This document shows positions 44,893-54,326 of a stretch of 64,000 nucleotides of DNA, piece by piece. The notes under the pieces were generated by a model. That model worked only from the letters and a program-made list of their open reading frames with translations, ran no database searches and had not been told where the DNA came from. Every line of letters begins with the position of its first letter. The first letter of the stretch is position 1. The DNA comes from Vibrio pomeroyi (lineage in GTDB: Bacteria > Pseudomonadota > Gammaproteobacteria > Enterobacterales > Vibrionaceae). A program made the position numbers and the translations under genes. The stretch covers positions 1,860,001 through 1,924,000 of the forward strand of contig NZ_AP025507.1 in assembly GCF_024347595.1 (NCBI RefSeq), given 5' to 3'.

Positions 44893-46242
44893 TTATACGG
44901 TCTTAGGAATCACGATACTGAACTTTGCTCCACCATGGTTACTGTCGTCAATTTTAATATCCCAAGAGAGCTTTTTAGCGGCCGATAGAGCAATCGCAAG
45001 ACCTAATCCCAATCCACCCGTTGCCGATGTTCGACTCGAATCTAAACGAGAAAACGGAAGAAACACTTCATCACGTCGCTCTTCTGGGATCCCAGAGCCA
45101 TTATCTTCAATCACCACCAGCCAGTTTTCTGAGTTCTCATCCAGCGTCATCCACACTTTGTCTTGTGTGTAGTTGCCTGCGTTCTTAAGAATGTTATCAA
45201 ACACCAAGCGCGCCATAGAGCAGTCACATTTTATCGTGCTTTCTTGATGAACTTTAGAATCGAAGGTCACGTTATCCAACTGCGAATAGCGAATCCTATC
45301 GAGACAGTACTCAAGCAGGCTAGCTCTCACTTTTACCAGTTCAAAGAAGGAGTTATCCATAACGTTCAGTTTTGACAGCATGATAATTTCTGATGTGAGG
45401 TCGTTGATATCCTCAATGTAAGTGTCAATATCATCAAAAAGCGCTTGATGGTGTTCTGGTGCTCCCCTTCTTAAAATATCAGTCGCCAACTGAATACGAC
45501 TCAACGGCGTACGCACTTCATGAGGGATAGCTTGAGCGAAGATGTGACTCTGCTTCACCTTGCTCTCGATCTCTTCAGCCATGAAGTTAAAACTGCTCGC
45601 TAAATCAGATACAGGGTGAATCTCGTCCAATTCAGAACGGGTACTGAGCTTGCCTTTACCGAACTGTTTCTGCTTCTCGACTAACAGCTCTATTCTTTCT
45701 TGAAAACGCCTCACAGGTAAGTAAACACTTGCTCCAATCGCCACAATGACCGCCAGTAACAACCCTATTAGGAAGTGTCTTTCTGAATCCTCATACCATT
45801 CAATCTCGGGAGAGAAGAAATCCCCTACCTCACTGAATGCAAAGCTAAATCGAGAATTTGGTAACTGAAAGACTGCCGAATAGAGATTGTTATCACTCAG
45901 ATAAATCGGCACCCCATTCAAGGTGGTGTATAACTCACATCGTTGGCAAGGCGCTTCGCCCGACCAATTCTCCAACAGGCGTAAATTGAAGATATAAAAT
46001 TGTTGGTAGCCTGTTCTATCGAGTTCTTTATAGAGTGAGTTTTCTTGGTTGTGTTGGCGAGTGTACTGCTCAGCAAAGTAGATACCGTCGTTGAGGAAGG
46101 TTTCAATCTCGGTTCTTCGCATGTGCCCTTCACCAAGGTTCAAAAACAAAAATATCGTTGCCGACATTCCCGTCACAATTCCCAGGTACAAACGAGCAAA
46201 CATCGAAACCGAGCGCAGTTTCGCAGTAATGAACTTACGCAA
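44893..46242 (-). CDS. Sensor histidine kinase (RstB-like)
   Basis: The 449-residue kinase has membrane helices at about 15-38 and 157-175 enclosing a periplasmic sensor. That sensor holds a C-X2-C pair, C99 and C102 (APCQRCELY). HAMP-like region, H box IPHEVRTPLSRI with H241, N box IFDNILKNAGNYT, G boxes VIEDNGSGIP and GGLGLGLAI follow. The start lies 8 bases inside the response-regulator stop. Layout resembles RstB, an OmpR-subfamily partner, but the sensor is not a clear match. Confidence 0.88.
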   Translation of the reverse strand: MRKFITAKLRSVSMFARLYLGIVTGMSATIFLFLNLGEGHMRRTEIETFLNDGIYFAEQYTRQHNQENSLYKELDRTGYQQFYIFNLRLLENWSGEAPCQRCELYTTLNGVPIYLSDNNLYSAVFQLPNSRFSFAFSEVGDFFSPEIEWYEDSERHFLIGLLLAVIVAIGASVYLPVRRFQERIELLVEKQKQFGKGKLSTRSELDEIHPVSDLASSFNFMAEEIESKVKQSHIFAQAIPHEVRTPLSRIQLATDILRRGAPEHHQALFDDIDTYIEDINDLTSEIIMLSKLNVMDNSFFELVKVRASLLEYCLDRIRYSQLDNVTFDSKVHQESTIKCDCSMARLVFDNILKNAGNYTQDKVWMTLDENSENWLVVIEDNGSGIPEERRDEVFLPFSRLDSSRTSATGGLGLGLAIALSAAKKLSWDIKIDDSNHGGAKFSIVIPKTV

Positions 46243-46924
46243 CCAGCATGTACCCCTTGTTGCGAACCGTGCGGATCAGCTGTTTATCTTTTGCGTGAAT
46301 GCGCAGCTTGCGGCGTAAACCAGAAACACGCATGTCAATCGAGCGGTCGTTAAACGCGTAATCGATCCCTCTGAATAGCTGACAACATTGATCTCGCGTC
46401 ACAACCTGACAGATGTTATTCACAAGGAGGTTTAAAATTTCAAACTCAGCAGAGGTAAGCTTGAGGTTCTGCCCGTACAAGGTGGCACTTTGAGCCGCAC
46501 TGTTGATGACAATATCGCACTGCTTTTCAGCCGCAGTTTCTTGCGCTTTTGCAGCAGGCGCAGCCCGGCGCAATAACGCTTCAATTCGAGCTAATAAGGC
46601 GTGGCCACGAATCGGTTTGGCAACATAATCATCCGCACCAAACTTGAATAAGCTGACCTCACTCATTTCATCAGCAGAAGCTGTGAGCACTAAGATCATG
46701 CCATTGTAAAACTCACGAGCCTGACGGCAGATCTGTGCACCACTCATGCCTGGAAGCATCAAGTCCAATAGCACCAAATCAGGTTCAATACTTCGGATCG
46801 CTTCAAGTGCCAAATTCCCTTCATGAACAACGCTAACACTGTAGCCTTCAGCTTCGAGGTAAAGCGTAGTTAAACGAGCTATCTCTTGGTCATCTTCAAC
46901 AATGAGCACTTTGGTTTTTGACAT
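46235..46924 (-). CDS. OmpR-family response regulator (RstA-like)
   Basis: The 229-residue protein has receiver phosphoacceptor D54 in VLLDLMLPGMSG and a winged-helix domain ending in LIRTVRNKGYMLVA, closely like RstA. I use ATG 46924; a GTG at 46933 would add three residues. It is cotranscribed with the kinase, whose start it overlaps. Repeated TTACATT elements in the 540-base upstream region may be its own sites. Confidence 0.9.
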   Translation of the reverse strand: MSKTKVLIVEDDQEIARLTTLYLEAEGYSVSVVHEGNLALEAIRSIEPDLVLLDLMLPGMSGAQICRQAREFYNGMILVLTASADEMSEVSLFKFGADDYVAKPIRGHALLARIEALLRRAAPAAKAQETAAEKQCDIVINSAAQSATLYGQNLKLTSAEFEILNLLVNNICQVVTRDQCCQLFRGIDYAFNDRSIDMRVSGLRRKLRIHAKDKQLIRTVRNKGYMLVA

Positions 46925-47472
46925 TCCTATCACCAGTATTTATTAAAAGCGAGGGCAGTATATATACTGGTCATATATCATCAATGTTGTTATTAGAGCC
47001 TCAACTTTACCGTACGCAAAACATAGTAATCACTTTTGTACATACACGTTTACAAAATACGGAATTCAGCAACCACTGAGCCTTTCTTTACAAAGGCTGT
47101 AGCATAAAGGGTGCAGCAAACTGAGGGAAGAGTTGACGTGTTTTGTCCGCTTATCGCTCGCTTACATTTGCTTTATTTTCTTACGCGCACTTACATTTAA
47201 GGCATTTACAAATTCCGATCAAATCAACTATCCGCACACTCAGCTCATATCAGTGAATAACACTATAAATCAACAACCAAGCAGGCTAATAAACCAAACC
47301 ATTGAGTCTTAAATCAAAAGAAATCGATTACTTATTTAATGTGCCAGTATTTTCCATTATTGAGCACACCACAGATCCTGTTAAGCGGTAAGTTCCTAAA
47401 GTAACATTCACTCGACCAATGAATTAACTCGTTATTAGACAACCACCACTTGGACACAGGGCCCTCTTTAAG
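46925..47472. other. Divergent promoter region with repeated TTACATT-type elements
   Basis: About 550 bases with no ORF. TTACATTT occurs at 47162-47169 and 47191-47198, with weaker TTACGC (47181) and TTTACAAA (47204-47211) nearby. Spacings of about 10-30 bases fit an OmpR-type regulator array, but this is not proven. Confidence 0.4.
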
Positions 47473-48030
47473 ATGAATAAATCGCTTTCACTGCTACTTA
47501 CAACCACTGCTTTAGTTTCAACACCGCTTATTGCTGACACCAATAAACATGACACTGTGAACAAGATTCAAGAACAAGTCAGTGCTTGGATAGACATTCA
47601 GGTAACACCACAAAACAGCATTATTCAGAAGATGGTTTTTAGCTGTGAATTCTACAGTGCCACGCCTTCAATCAAGTCGCCAGACGGCAACGAGAGTAGC
47701 AGTGGTTCATACCTCTTTTACTCACACAACGGTGTATTGGGTACCGTGACAGAACCTTACACAACCCAACCATTGCCAGAATTAACCATGTGTCTTAAGG
47801 AAAACTTCGTGGTCACTAACCAAGATGAGGCTCAGCTGTTGTTCGAAGCCATCGAAACGGTCTATCCAAATTATTCGATGTTCGATAAGGACTTCCCTAG
47901 AGAGATCACAAAGCAACCAAATGGATGGCAGTTGATTGATGGTGAGATATTTGATGACAAAAAAGGCTATGTCATCGAGACCACGCCGCAAGGTAAAGTG
48001 ACGAAAATTATCCGCTCACTGAACCTGTAA
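47473..48030 (+). CDS. Exported protein of unknown function (185 aa)
   Basis: Signal peptide residues 1-22 (cleavage near LIA-DTNK). Mature protein of about 160 residues contains two Cys (SCEFYS, TMCLKEN) that could form a disulfide, and a VTPQNS-type beta-rich core. No family recognised. It is divergent from the RstA/RstB-like genes, which may regulate it, and is followed within 50 bases by a GGDEF-EAL gene. Confidence 0.7.
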   Translation: MNKSLSLLLTTTALVSTPLIADTNKHDTVNKIQEQVSAWIDIQVTPQNSIIQKMVFSCEFYSATPSIKSPDGNESSSGSYLFYSHNGVLGTVTEPYTTQPLPELTMCLKENFVVTNQDEAQLLFEAIETVYPNYSMFDKDFPREITKQPNGWQLIDGEIFDDKKGYVIETTPQGKVTKIIRSLNL

Positions 48031-48077
48031 AAGTTGAAATTAAAGATAAAGACAAAGACAAACAGCCTACTGACGGC

Positions 48078-50072
48078 ATGAGTTCAGTGGGCTTCGTTCG
48101 ACCCAAACATCCGTGTGCCGAGTTCAATATGATGACAAGTTATCAGCCTTTCGAGTATCTCCAGTGTCCTATTTGGATATATGACATTGATAATAAGAGA
48201 ATAACTTGGGCAAACAGCAGTGCCCTACCTCTTTGGGAGTCTGAATCTCTATTTGAGCTGACATCACGTGATTTTAGTGTCGAGATGTCCAAGGCGATAG
48301 AAGCAACGCTCGAAGAGTACCAAAGGCAGTTTCTCCGAAATCAAAGCATCAAAACTTGGTGGAACTTCACGCCTAAGTACATTGCTAAACGAGCACTGTG
48401 TTTGTTCTCTGGGATCCCACTGCCAGACGGACGAACCGGCATGTTGGTACAAGTCGTAGCAGAAGAAGGTAGCCTAAAGCACGACCTCGCTTGCTCGGAT
48501 GGTTCAAACCTCTCCCTTTTATTTGATAGATCGGGAGCGGTAGTGAGTGCTAACTCTGCATTTTCCCAGAATTATGGCGCGCCGTTTTCCACCCTCTCCG
48601 ACTTTGTTTCAAGTGAAGAAATTGCAGCCCACTGGTTGTTCTCGGCGCGTAAAGGACGAGAGATTTTAGAAGAGGTTAGCTGCCATATTGGTGATAAAGC
48701 CCACCACTTTGATGTGCAGGGAAAATGGCTATTTGATAAGAGTGAACTGCTGTTAAACCTGACTTGTACCACCAAACAGAAAGAGAAGCTGATCAAAGCC
48801 AGATACAATGCAGAACACGACTGTTTAACCGAGCTATACAATCGCCGGGGAATCACCAACCTCTTAGAAACCAGTATTGCTTATCGCTCTCCCTTTGAGT
48901 TGATGTTCGTTGATCTTGATGGCTTCAAACTGGTCAATGACACCTACGGGCACAGTGTGGGTGACCAACTGCTCAAACAAGTGGGTGAACGTCTAAAGCA
49001 GCTCGTTGACGAAACCTGCATGATTGGTCGATTCGGTGGTGATGAATTCATAGTGATCGCCCACACCTGCCGAAATCAAAACATCCCGCTGCTTTGCACG
49101 CGAATTATTGATGCCTTAAACCGAAGTTTTCATATCAGAGGCATTGGTACGCTCTCAGTCGGTTGCAGCATTGGTACTGCGCATTTCCCCGATAACGCCG
49201 TGGATCAAGAATCATTACTGAAACAGGCGGGAATGGCGATGCACATTGCTAAAGCCAATGGTCGAAACCGCTTCCAAACCTTCACGCCTGACTTAGCACA
49301 AACGCTTCACCGAAAAGTAGAAATCCGCCATCGATTAACCCAAGCCCTAGAAAACGAAGATCTCGACCTGCATTATCAGCCGATCATGAATACCAACAAT
49401 GACAAGGTTAAGGGCTTTGAAGCGCTACTTCGATGGTCAGACAAAGAGCTCGGTAACATTGGCCCTGATGAATTCATCACCTTGGCGGAAGAAACTGGGC
49501 AGATAGTGCCACTCGGAAAATGGGTGCTCAATTCAGCACTGAAACAGCTATCAATATGGCATCGAGAGTTTGATCGCGATCTAATGATGAGCATCAACAT
49601 CTCGAGTATTCAAATGCACGCAACCTTTGCTGAACAGTTGTCTGCGATGCTTAACTTCTACAATATCCAACCGCAAAACATTGCACTTGAGATCACTGAG
49701 TCTTCGATGATTTTCAAACACGGTGAAGTAAGACAAGCATTAAGCGACATCTCAAAATTAGGCGTTGAACTCCATCTTGATGATTTTGGCACTGGCTACT
49801 CTTCCCTCTCTATGCTGCACGACTTACCAATTAGCACCGTAAAACTCGATAAAAGCTTTGTTCACGGTTCACATAAAGGAAGCAAAGCAATTGTCCAAGC
49901 GACCCATGCGATTTGCGACAAGTTGGGGCTCAAAGTGGTGGCTGAGGGCGTCGAGACCGAGACACAAAAAGACTTCTTAATCGACTGTGGATACCAATAC
50001 CTTCAAGGATATTTGTTTAGCAAGCCAATCCCGTCAAACGAAGTCGAAAGCCAATTTTTATTCGTTCGATAA
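48078..50072 (+). CDS. PAS-PAS-GGDEF-EAL cyclic-di-GMP protein (cytosolic)
   Basis: The 664-residue protein has no membrane segments. Two PAS-like regions (about 20-130 and 140-245) precede a GGDEF domain (RFGGDEF, FVDLDGFKLVNDTYGH) and an EAL domain. The EAL residues are kept: FEALLRW, SINISSIQ, LEITESS, DDFGTGYSS, VKLDKSF, AEGVETE and QGYLFSKP. The inhibitory RxxD site is absent (DETC). The phosphodiesterase is probably active, and cyclase activity is possible. ATG 48078 has little ribosome site; a later double ATG at 48129 follows CGAG. The gene is 47 bases after the exported-protein gene. Confidence 0.87.
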   Translation: MSSVGFVRPKHPCAEFNMMTSYQPFEYLQCPIWIYDIDNKRITWANSSALPLWESESLFELTSRDFSVEMSKAIEATLEEYQRQFLRNQSIKTWWNFTPKYIAKRALCLFSGIPLPDGRTGMLVQVVAEEGSLKHDLACSDGSNLSLLFDRSGAVVSANSAFSQNYGAPFSTLSDFVSSEEIAAHWLFSARKGREILEEVSCHIGDKAHHFDVQGKWLFDKSELLLNLTCTTKQKEKLIKARYNAEHDCLTELYNRRGITNLLETSIAYRSPFELMFVDLDGFKLVNDTYGHSVGDQLLKQVGERLKQLVDETCMIGRFGGDEFIVIAHTCRNQNIPLLCTRIIDALNRSFHIRGIGTLSVGCSIGTAHFPDNAVDQESLLKQAGMAMHIAKANGRNRFQTFTPDLAQTLHRKVEIRHRLTQALENEDLDLHYQPIMNTNNDKVKGFEALLRWSDKELGNIGPDEFITLAEETGQIVPLGKWVLNSALKQLSIWHREFDRDLMMSINISSIQMHATFAEQLSAMLNFYNIQPQNIALEITESSMIFKHGEVRQALSDISKLGVELHLDDFGTGYSSLSMLHDLPISTVKLDKSFVHGSHKGSKAIVQATHAICDKLGLKVVAEGVETETQKDFLIDCGYQYLQGYLFSKPIPSNEVESQFLFVR

Positions 50073-50333
50073 GTCGGTTAATAAAGTTATTTTTATCAAC
50101 AAGTTAGAACTTTGAATAATTAATAAACAAGGTAACAGCACCAATGTGAACGCTTACGTAGGCTTACATTACGCAAAACAACAAAGAGACAAACATAACT
50201 CTTTGTTAATTAATGATTTAAACATGATTTCGAATTAGACCATCAGATTGTACTTACACCTACTCCCTGTAATGGTTTTAGCATTTCGATTACCCTCAAA
50301 CCGTCACTTAATCAGATTCATTCATTGGTAAAT

Positions 50334-50813
50334 ATGAGCAGACAAAACGGCTTCACTCTCTTAGAACTTATCGTCGCTGTACTGATCTTAGCGGTGGTTT
50401 CTGCCACGGCCATGGTCAAATTCTTAGATATTCAGGGCAGTGCGCGCGCGAGCAAAATACACGATGTGGCTGGCAACCTTCGCACGGGTATCGACATGAT
50501 CTATGCGAAGTCTGCGATTGCTGGTGTGGAAGGAGAATGTGACTACGTTGAAAAGACCGAGATTGAAACCTACTACGTCTGTCATGGTTACCCAATCGCT
50601 TATGTCGATTCCTTAAGACGCCTGCTTAATATTGACCAAGCAGAACTCTACGTAAACAACAAAGAAGTCGAGGAAGGCAGCAATGCAGAAAGAGTTGCCG
50701 CTATCTCTTTTGATACGGAGAGTTACACCTATTCACCTGTCGGCGATTTTTGCCAGGTACTCTATCAACCGGAAAAAGAACCGCAAATCGTCGTTCTTGA
50801 CGGTGCATGTTAA
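50334..50813 (+). CDS. Type IV prepilin-like protein (solitary)
   Basis: The 159-residue protein has the class III leader MSRQNG followed by FTLLELIVAVLILAVVSATA. Cleavage and methylation at Phe and Glu at +5 fit PilD. The mature C-terminal part contains three or four Cys, among them the last residue, suggesting a D-loop-type disulfide. It resembles MSHA/type II pilins, but no other pilus gene lies near. ATG 50334 is preferred over an in-frame TTG at 50325. It may be a minor pilin or pseudopilin that uses a system elsewhere. Confidence 0.8.
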   Translation: MSRQNGFTLLELIVAVLILAVVSATAMVKFLDIQGSARASKIHDVAGNLRTGIDMIYAKSAIAGVEGECDYVEKTEIETYYVCHGYPIAYVDSLRRLLNIDQAELYVNNKEVEEGSNAERVAAISFDTESYTYSPVGDFCQVLYQPEKEPQIVVLDGAC

Positions 50814-50991
50814 CCAACATCTAGCGCTCACTGCCTAACCACAAAACCTGACCTTGATCTCCATATTTAGGTGAGCTTTATCCGCTTAATGTCAGTTCTT
50901 TTTCAGCTCATTCTTGACTGTGCCGCGACTCATATTTGAGCCTCATTATTGCGTAGACTTTTTCCATCCTGACAAAATGAGAAAGAGAATC

Positions 50992-51522
50992 ATGAAAAAG
51001 AAAACCTTCGTTTTACCAGCCATCGTTATTGCAACGGTATGTATCCCATTGTCTGCATTCGCAAAAGACCGCGATAATTCTATTGAAGCTGGTGTCACTT
51101 TCATCGGCAATCAAGAAATGGCGACCTTCGGCTACAGTAAAGAATTGTCGAACAATATCGTTGTCGGTGGTGGTTTCTCATTGGGTACAGAAGCGGTAGA
51201 TTTAGAACCGTCAAACTCACAAGATGCATGGGGCCTGTACTCCAACATCGGTTATAAGTTTGAAATTGCCGAATTCGATATCATCCCTAAGATTGGCATC
51301 AACTATCTGAATGCAGATGTGGAGTTTGACGATGCTTCACTTAACGGCCTCAATATCGATAACGTCTATGGCTCAATAGGTACAACAGTGAACTGGCGTA
51401 TGATAGGCCTAACGGTGGATTACGGTAAGATCAATGATTCAGCAATGGTGCCAGATGGTTCAGGAGGCACAACACCATTTGAAGAAGACGTAGTGCGCGT
51501 TACCGCCAGCTTCAACTTCTAG
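50992..51522 (+). CDS. Outer-membrane beta-barrel-type protein (YfaZ-like)
   Basis: From ATG 50992 the protein has a 24-residue signal peptide (MKKKTFVLPAIVIATVCIPL with AFA cleavage). About 150 residues of alternating beta strands follow, ending in ASFNF with terminal Phe, an outer-membrane barrel signature. Strands such as NIVVGGGFSLG and WGLYSNIGYKF suggest an 8-stranded barrel. An upstream ATG at 50914 would hide the signal peptide. GAAAGAG lies before the chosen start. Function unknown. Confidence 0.7.
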   Translation: MKKKTFVLPAIVIATVCIPLSAFAKDRDNSIEAGVTFIGNQEMATFGYSKELSNNIVVGGGFSLGTEAVDLEPSNSQDAWGLYSNIGYKFEIAEFDIIPKIGINYLNADVEFDDASLNGLNIDNVYGSIGTTVNWRMIGLTVDYGKINDSAMVPDGSGGTTPFEEDVVRVTASFNF

Positions 51523-52526
51523 CCTCTTTGGCGTTTAGTCTTTAGCCTTCCGTTCCTTGTCAAAAAAGCGGTAGCAAGAAAAGCTGCCAAAGGAACGTTT
51601 AAAACGAAAGGCGTCACAAGAAAGTCTTCAAAAGAAATCTGCCGAGAGCTCCTATTAGCCCGTCTAATTAGGGGCTTTTTCAGCGCTGTAAATAAAACAA
51701 AACCGACTTACTTAGACTATGTTTGATAGTGCGTATTAATTAATCAAAAGCCACTTTTGCTTTCTGGTTATAACTCACTCAAAAAGAATATTTATTGAAG
51801 CAAATCGTTAATATAGTAAGGTTTCTCCAGTGACACAGTCATTATAAAAACCTCACTCATATCAAATTGAAATATCTTTCAACAAAATAGAGCACAAACA
51901 CTAACCCATAACAGCTTAATCATGGAATCAACATCACAGTTCAATCGACCTAACGCTTTGAGTTGCCCCCTTCTTAGTTAAAATTAAAAAGCAAGATTTT
52001 AATAACATTACATTAATTGATAAAGCCTATTCATAAAACCCCGATAAAACCACTACTGATATTAGTGTCAATTAGCAATATCATTAAATAAAGAAATATA
52101 ACGCCTCAATTAAATGATATTAATATTACCTATTTCATTGTAATTAAATTTTATCCTGAAAAAACCTGATAAATCAGCCCCATCAATAACCACCACAAAT
52201 ACCACGCGCAACTACATTAGCAATCACTAAAGTTATGGTTAAAACTGCTGATATAGAGGCTTATAAATGGATAAATACCAAAACAAATGGATAAATCCCC
52301 CTTGTCTCTTGTAAAACATCGGCTTTCATTTATAAATTCAAGTTTTGGGTGAACATCTCTATAACCTTTCATTACAGCCCAGATTCTGCGATTAGTATCA
52401 ACATCTTAAGAGGAAATGGTGACATTTTAGTTATGTTATTTAGAACGGACTCTTGGGTTGAATGACAATCCCAGCCATCACATATCAATCACACAAATAT
52501 AATAACTATCGCTTAGGAGTTGAGCT
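51523..52526. other. Long AT-rich intergenic region before the HTH-EAL gene
   Basis: About one kilobase without a credible gene and visibly richer in A and T than its neighbours. It contains a terminator near 51648-51680 and the direct repeat AAATGGATAAAT at 52265-52276 and 52285-52296, 20 bases apart. Nothing else is recognisable. Confidence 0.5.
51648..51680 (+). terminator. Terminator downstream of the beta-barrel gene
   Basis: AGCTCCTATTAG pairs with CTAATTAGGGGCT (one bulge, one G-U pair) around CCCGT and runs into TTTTT. Confidence 0.65.
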
Positions 52527-54269
52527 ATGCACTGTTCTTTCAATATAAATAACAATAATGAGAGCTTGCAACTAATCTATAATGAAGAAAAAATATATAT
52601 CAAAAGAGACAGTAATAAGATATCAGAGGAAACTCTTAATAGTAAAGAGAGTTTTGTCTTCAAATATTTAATTGAGAATGCTTCAATTTCTAACCCTCAA
52701 TCCGCTAGAGATGTTGAAGAGTCTTTTAAATCGCATTTTGATGAAGAGTTCAGTTTGTACGCATTAAAGAATATTATCGCGTCTATAAGAAAGAAATATC
52801 GAAACCTGTGTGAAGAAGCCGAGGTTGATAATAATAGTGAACTCATTTCTAACCTTTATAAGGTTGGCTATTTTATTGATCTCGATAAGAGCTCAGAAAA
52901 CCGCATAGCGCCCAAAGACAACATCAACCAGTTCAAACCCAGTCAGATAGAGATGCTCAAACTGATGTTCAACACCTATCATAAGGAGTTGATCAGGGCT
53001 CTGATAACCGTGTTCACCGCGACGTCATTCTTCTTGTTCGTTGTCTACTTTTTCCAAATCCTTTATACAACGAAAATTGCAGATGAATACAGTGGGAACA
53101 CCAAACATATTGCAGAAGAAGTGATGGATTATGGCTGTGATAGCCCTGGGGCCGTACATTCACTAAGGCATTCCCTCAACCTCGACTCGGTCGTCATGAC
53201 CACCCCTCATGGCTCGTGCTATATATCCAAAAGCCGCTCACAGTATGTGGAACTCGATAAGATTGATGACTTCTACGACAGTGGCGACTTCACTTATTCG
53301 CGTTTCAGTGACCCTGAAAATGATATCGATCTGACGGTTCGTATCTCCAAAGGTTCTATTGAGGCACGTTACAGAAACTCACTGTTGCCTCTACTGGTTG
53401 ATTCGGTCTCTATACAAAAGAGTGGCTACTACATTCTCAACCTCGGAGATAACAGTCAGCCGATTTATACTTCTGAGCTACCGAGCGGTGCCTCGATCAC
53501 TTTCTATAGTGACGATATTGTTGCGCTGTGGGTTACACTTTCACTACTGCTCGCCACCCTACTCTATCGCTCATATATTTTAGGTTTCGTTATCTACCTG
53601 TATCGTTGGAAACACATCTCGTTTGAAGAAGAGCCAATCATCAACACAGAAGACAACACCGTTTTGTACTACGAGTTGCTATCTAGGGTGCGTAATGTCG
53701 GCGTTTTGAGCTTCATCAACACCATGAGACGCACCAACCTACTGACGTTTCATACGATTTTACTTATCGAAACGGTCAGAAACGCCAAGTTAAACAATAG
53801 TCATGAGATCTACGGTGTCAACGTCTGCCCAAGTGCTTTAGTTGGGAATAACTTTTCAAAACTTAAAGTGCATTTGGATGCGATGGAAGCGAATGAATTT
53901 GTGGTTGAGATAACTGAATACTCAAACATTGGTTATGGCTGCGAGGTAATAGACAACATCAAGGCGATCAAAAAGTTGGGAATCACCATCGCATTGGATG
54001 ACTTTGGTACAGGTAATAACAACATCGAAATCATCGGTATTATCTCGCCAACCTATCTGAAGCTGGATCGCTGTTTTGTTAAAGACATCGAATCAGGAGA
54101 GCACCATCAAGGTGTGTTGCTTAACATCTCAGAGATCGGACGCTTGTCCAACATCACGATGATTTACGAGGGTGTCGAAACGCGCAGGCAGCAATACATC
54201 TTGTGTCAGTTGGGCTATAACCTGCATCAAGGTTACCTATACAGCCGACCTCAAAGCACGACAAGCTAA
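52527..54269 (+). CDS. Membrane protein fusing a ToxR-type DNA-binding domain to a CSS-like periplasmic domain and an EAL phosphodiesterase
   Basis: The 580-residue protein. Residues about 38-119 form an OmpR/ToxR-type winged helix without a receiver (SFVFKYLIENAS, IIASIRKKYRNL, LYKVGYFID). TM1 is at about 158-180. A periplasmic region of 150 residues has C204 and C231 (YGCDSPG, HGSCYIS), like the redox-sensitive CSS domain. TM2 is at about 331-358, and the EAL domain at about 375-575. EAL residues are kept: E383, N432, E464, D491, D492, K512, E548 and Q568. AGGAG supports the ATG. It may bind DNA while degrading c-di-GMP, switched by periplasmic redox state. I know no named protein with this layout. 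Confidence 0.85.
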   Translation: MHCSFNINNNNESLQLIYNEEKIYIKRDSNKISEETLNSKESFVFKYLIENASISNPQSARDVEESFKSHFDEEFSLYALKNIIASIRKKYRNLCEEAEVDNNSELISNLYKVGYFIDLDKSSENRIAPKDNINQFKPSQIEMLKLMFNTYHKELIRALITVFTATSFFLFVVYFFQILYTTKIADEYSGNTKHIAEEVMDYGCDSPGAVHSLRHSLNLDSVVMTTPHGSCYISKSRSQYVELDKIDDFYDSGDFTYSRFSDPENDIDLTVRISKGSIEARYRNSLLPLLVDSVSIQKSGYYILNLGDNSQPIYTSELPSGASITFYSDDIVALWVTLSLLLATLLYRSYILGFVIYLYRWKHISFEEEPIINTEDNTVLYYELLSRVRNVGVLSFINTMRRTNLLTFHTILLIETVRNAKLNNSHEIYGVNVCPSALVGNNFSKLKVHLDAMEANEFVVEITEYSNIGYGCEVIDNIKAIKKLGITIALDDFGTGNNNIEIIGIISPTYLKLDRCFVKDIESGEHHQGVLLNISEIGRLSNITMIYEGVETRRQQYILCQLGYNLHQGYLYSRPQSTTS

Positions 54270-54326
54270 TCACTTTGAGCGCTTAATCCTAGCAAAGCAC
54301 CTGTGAACGCTAAGGCATCAATTGGA

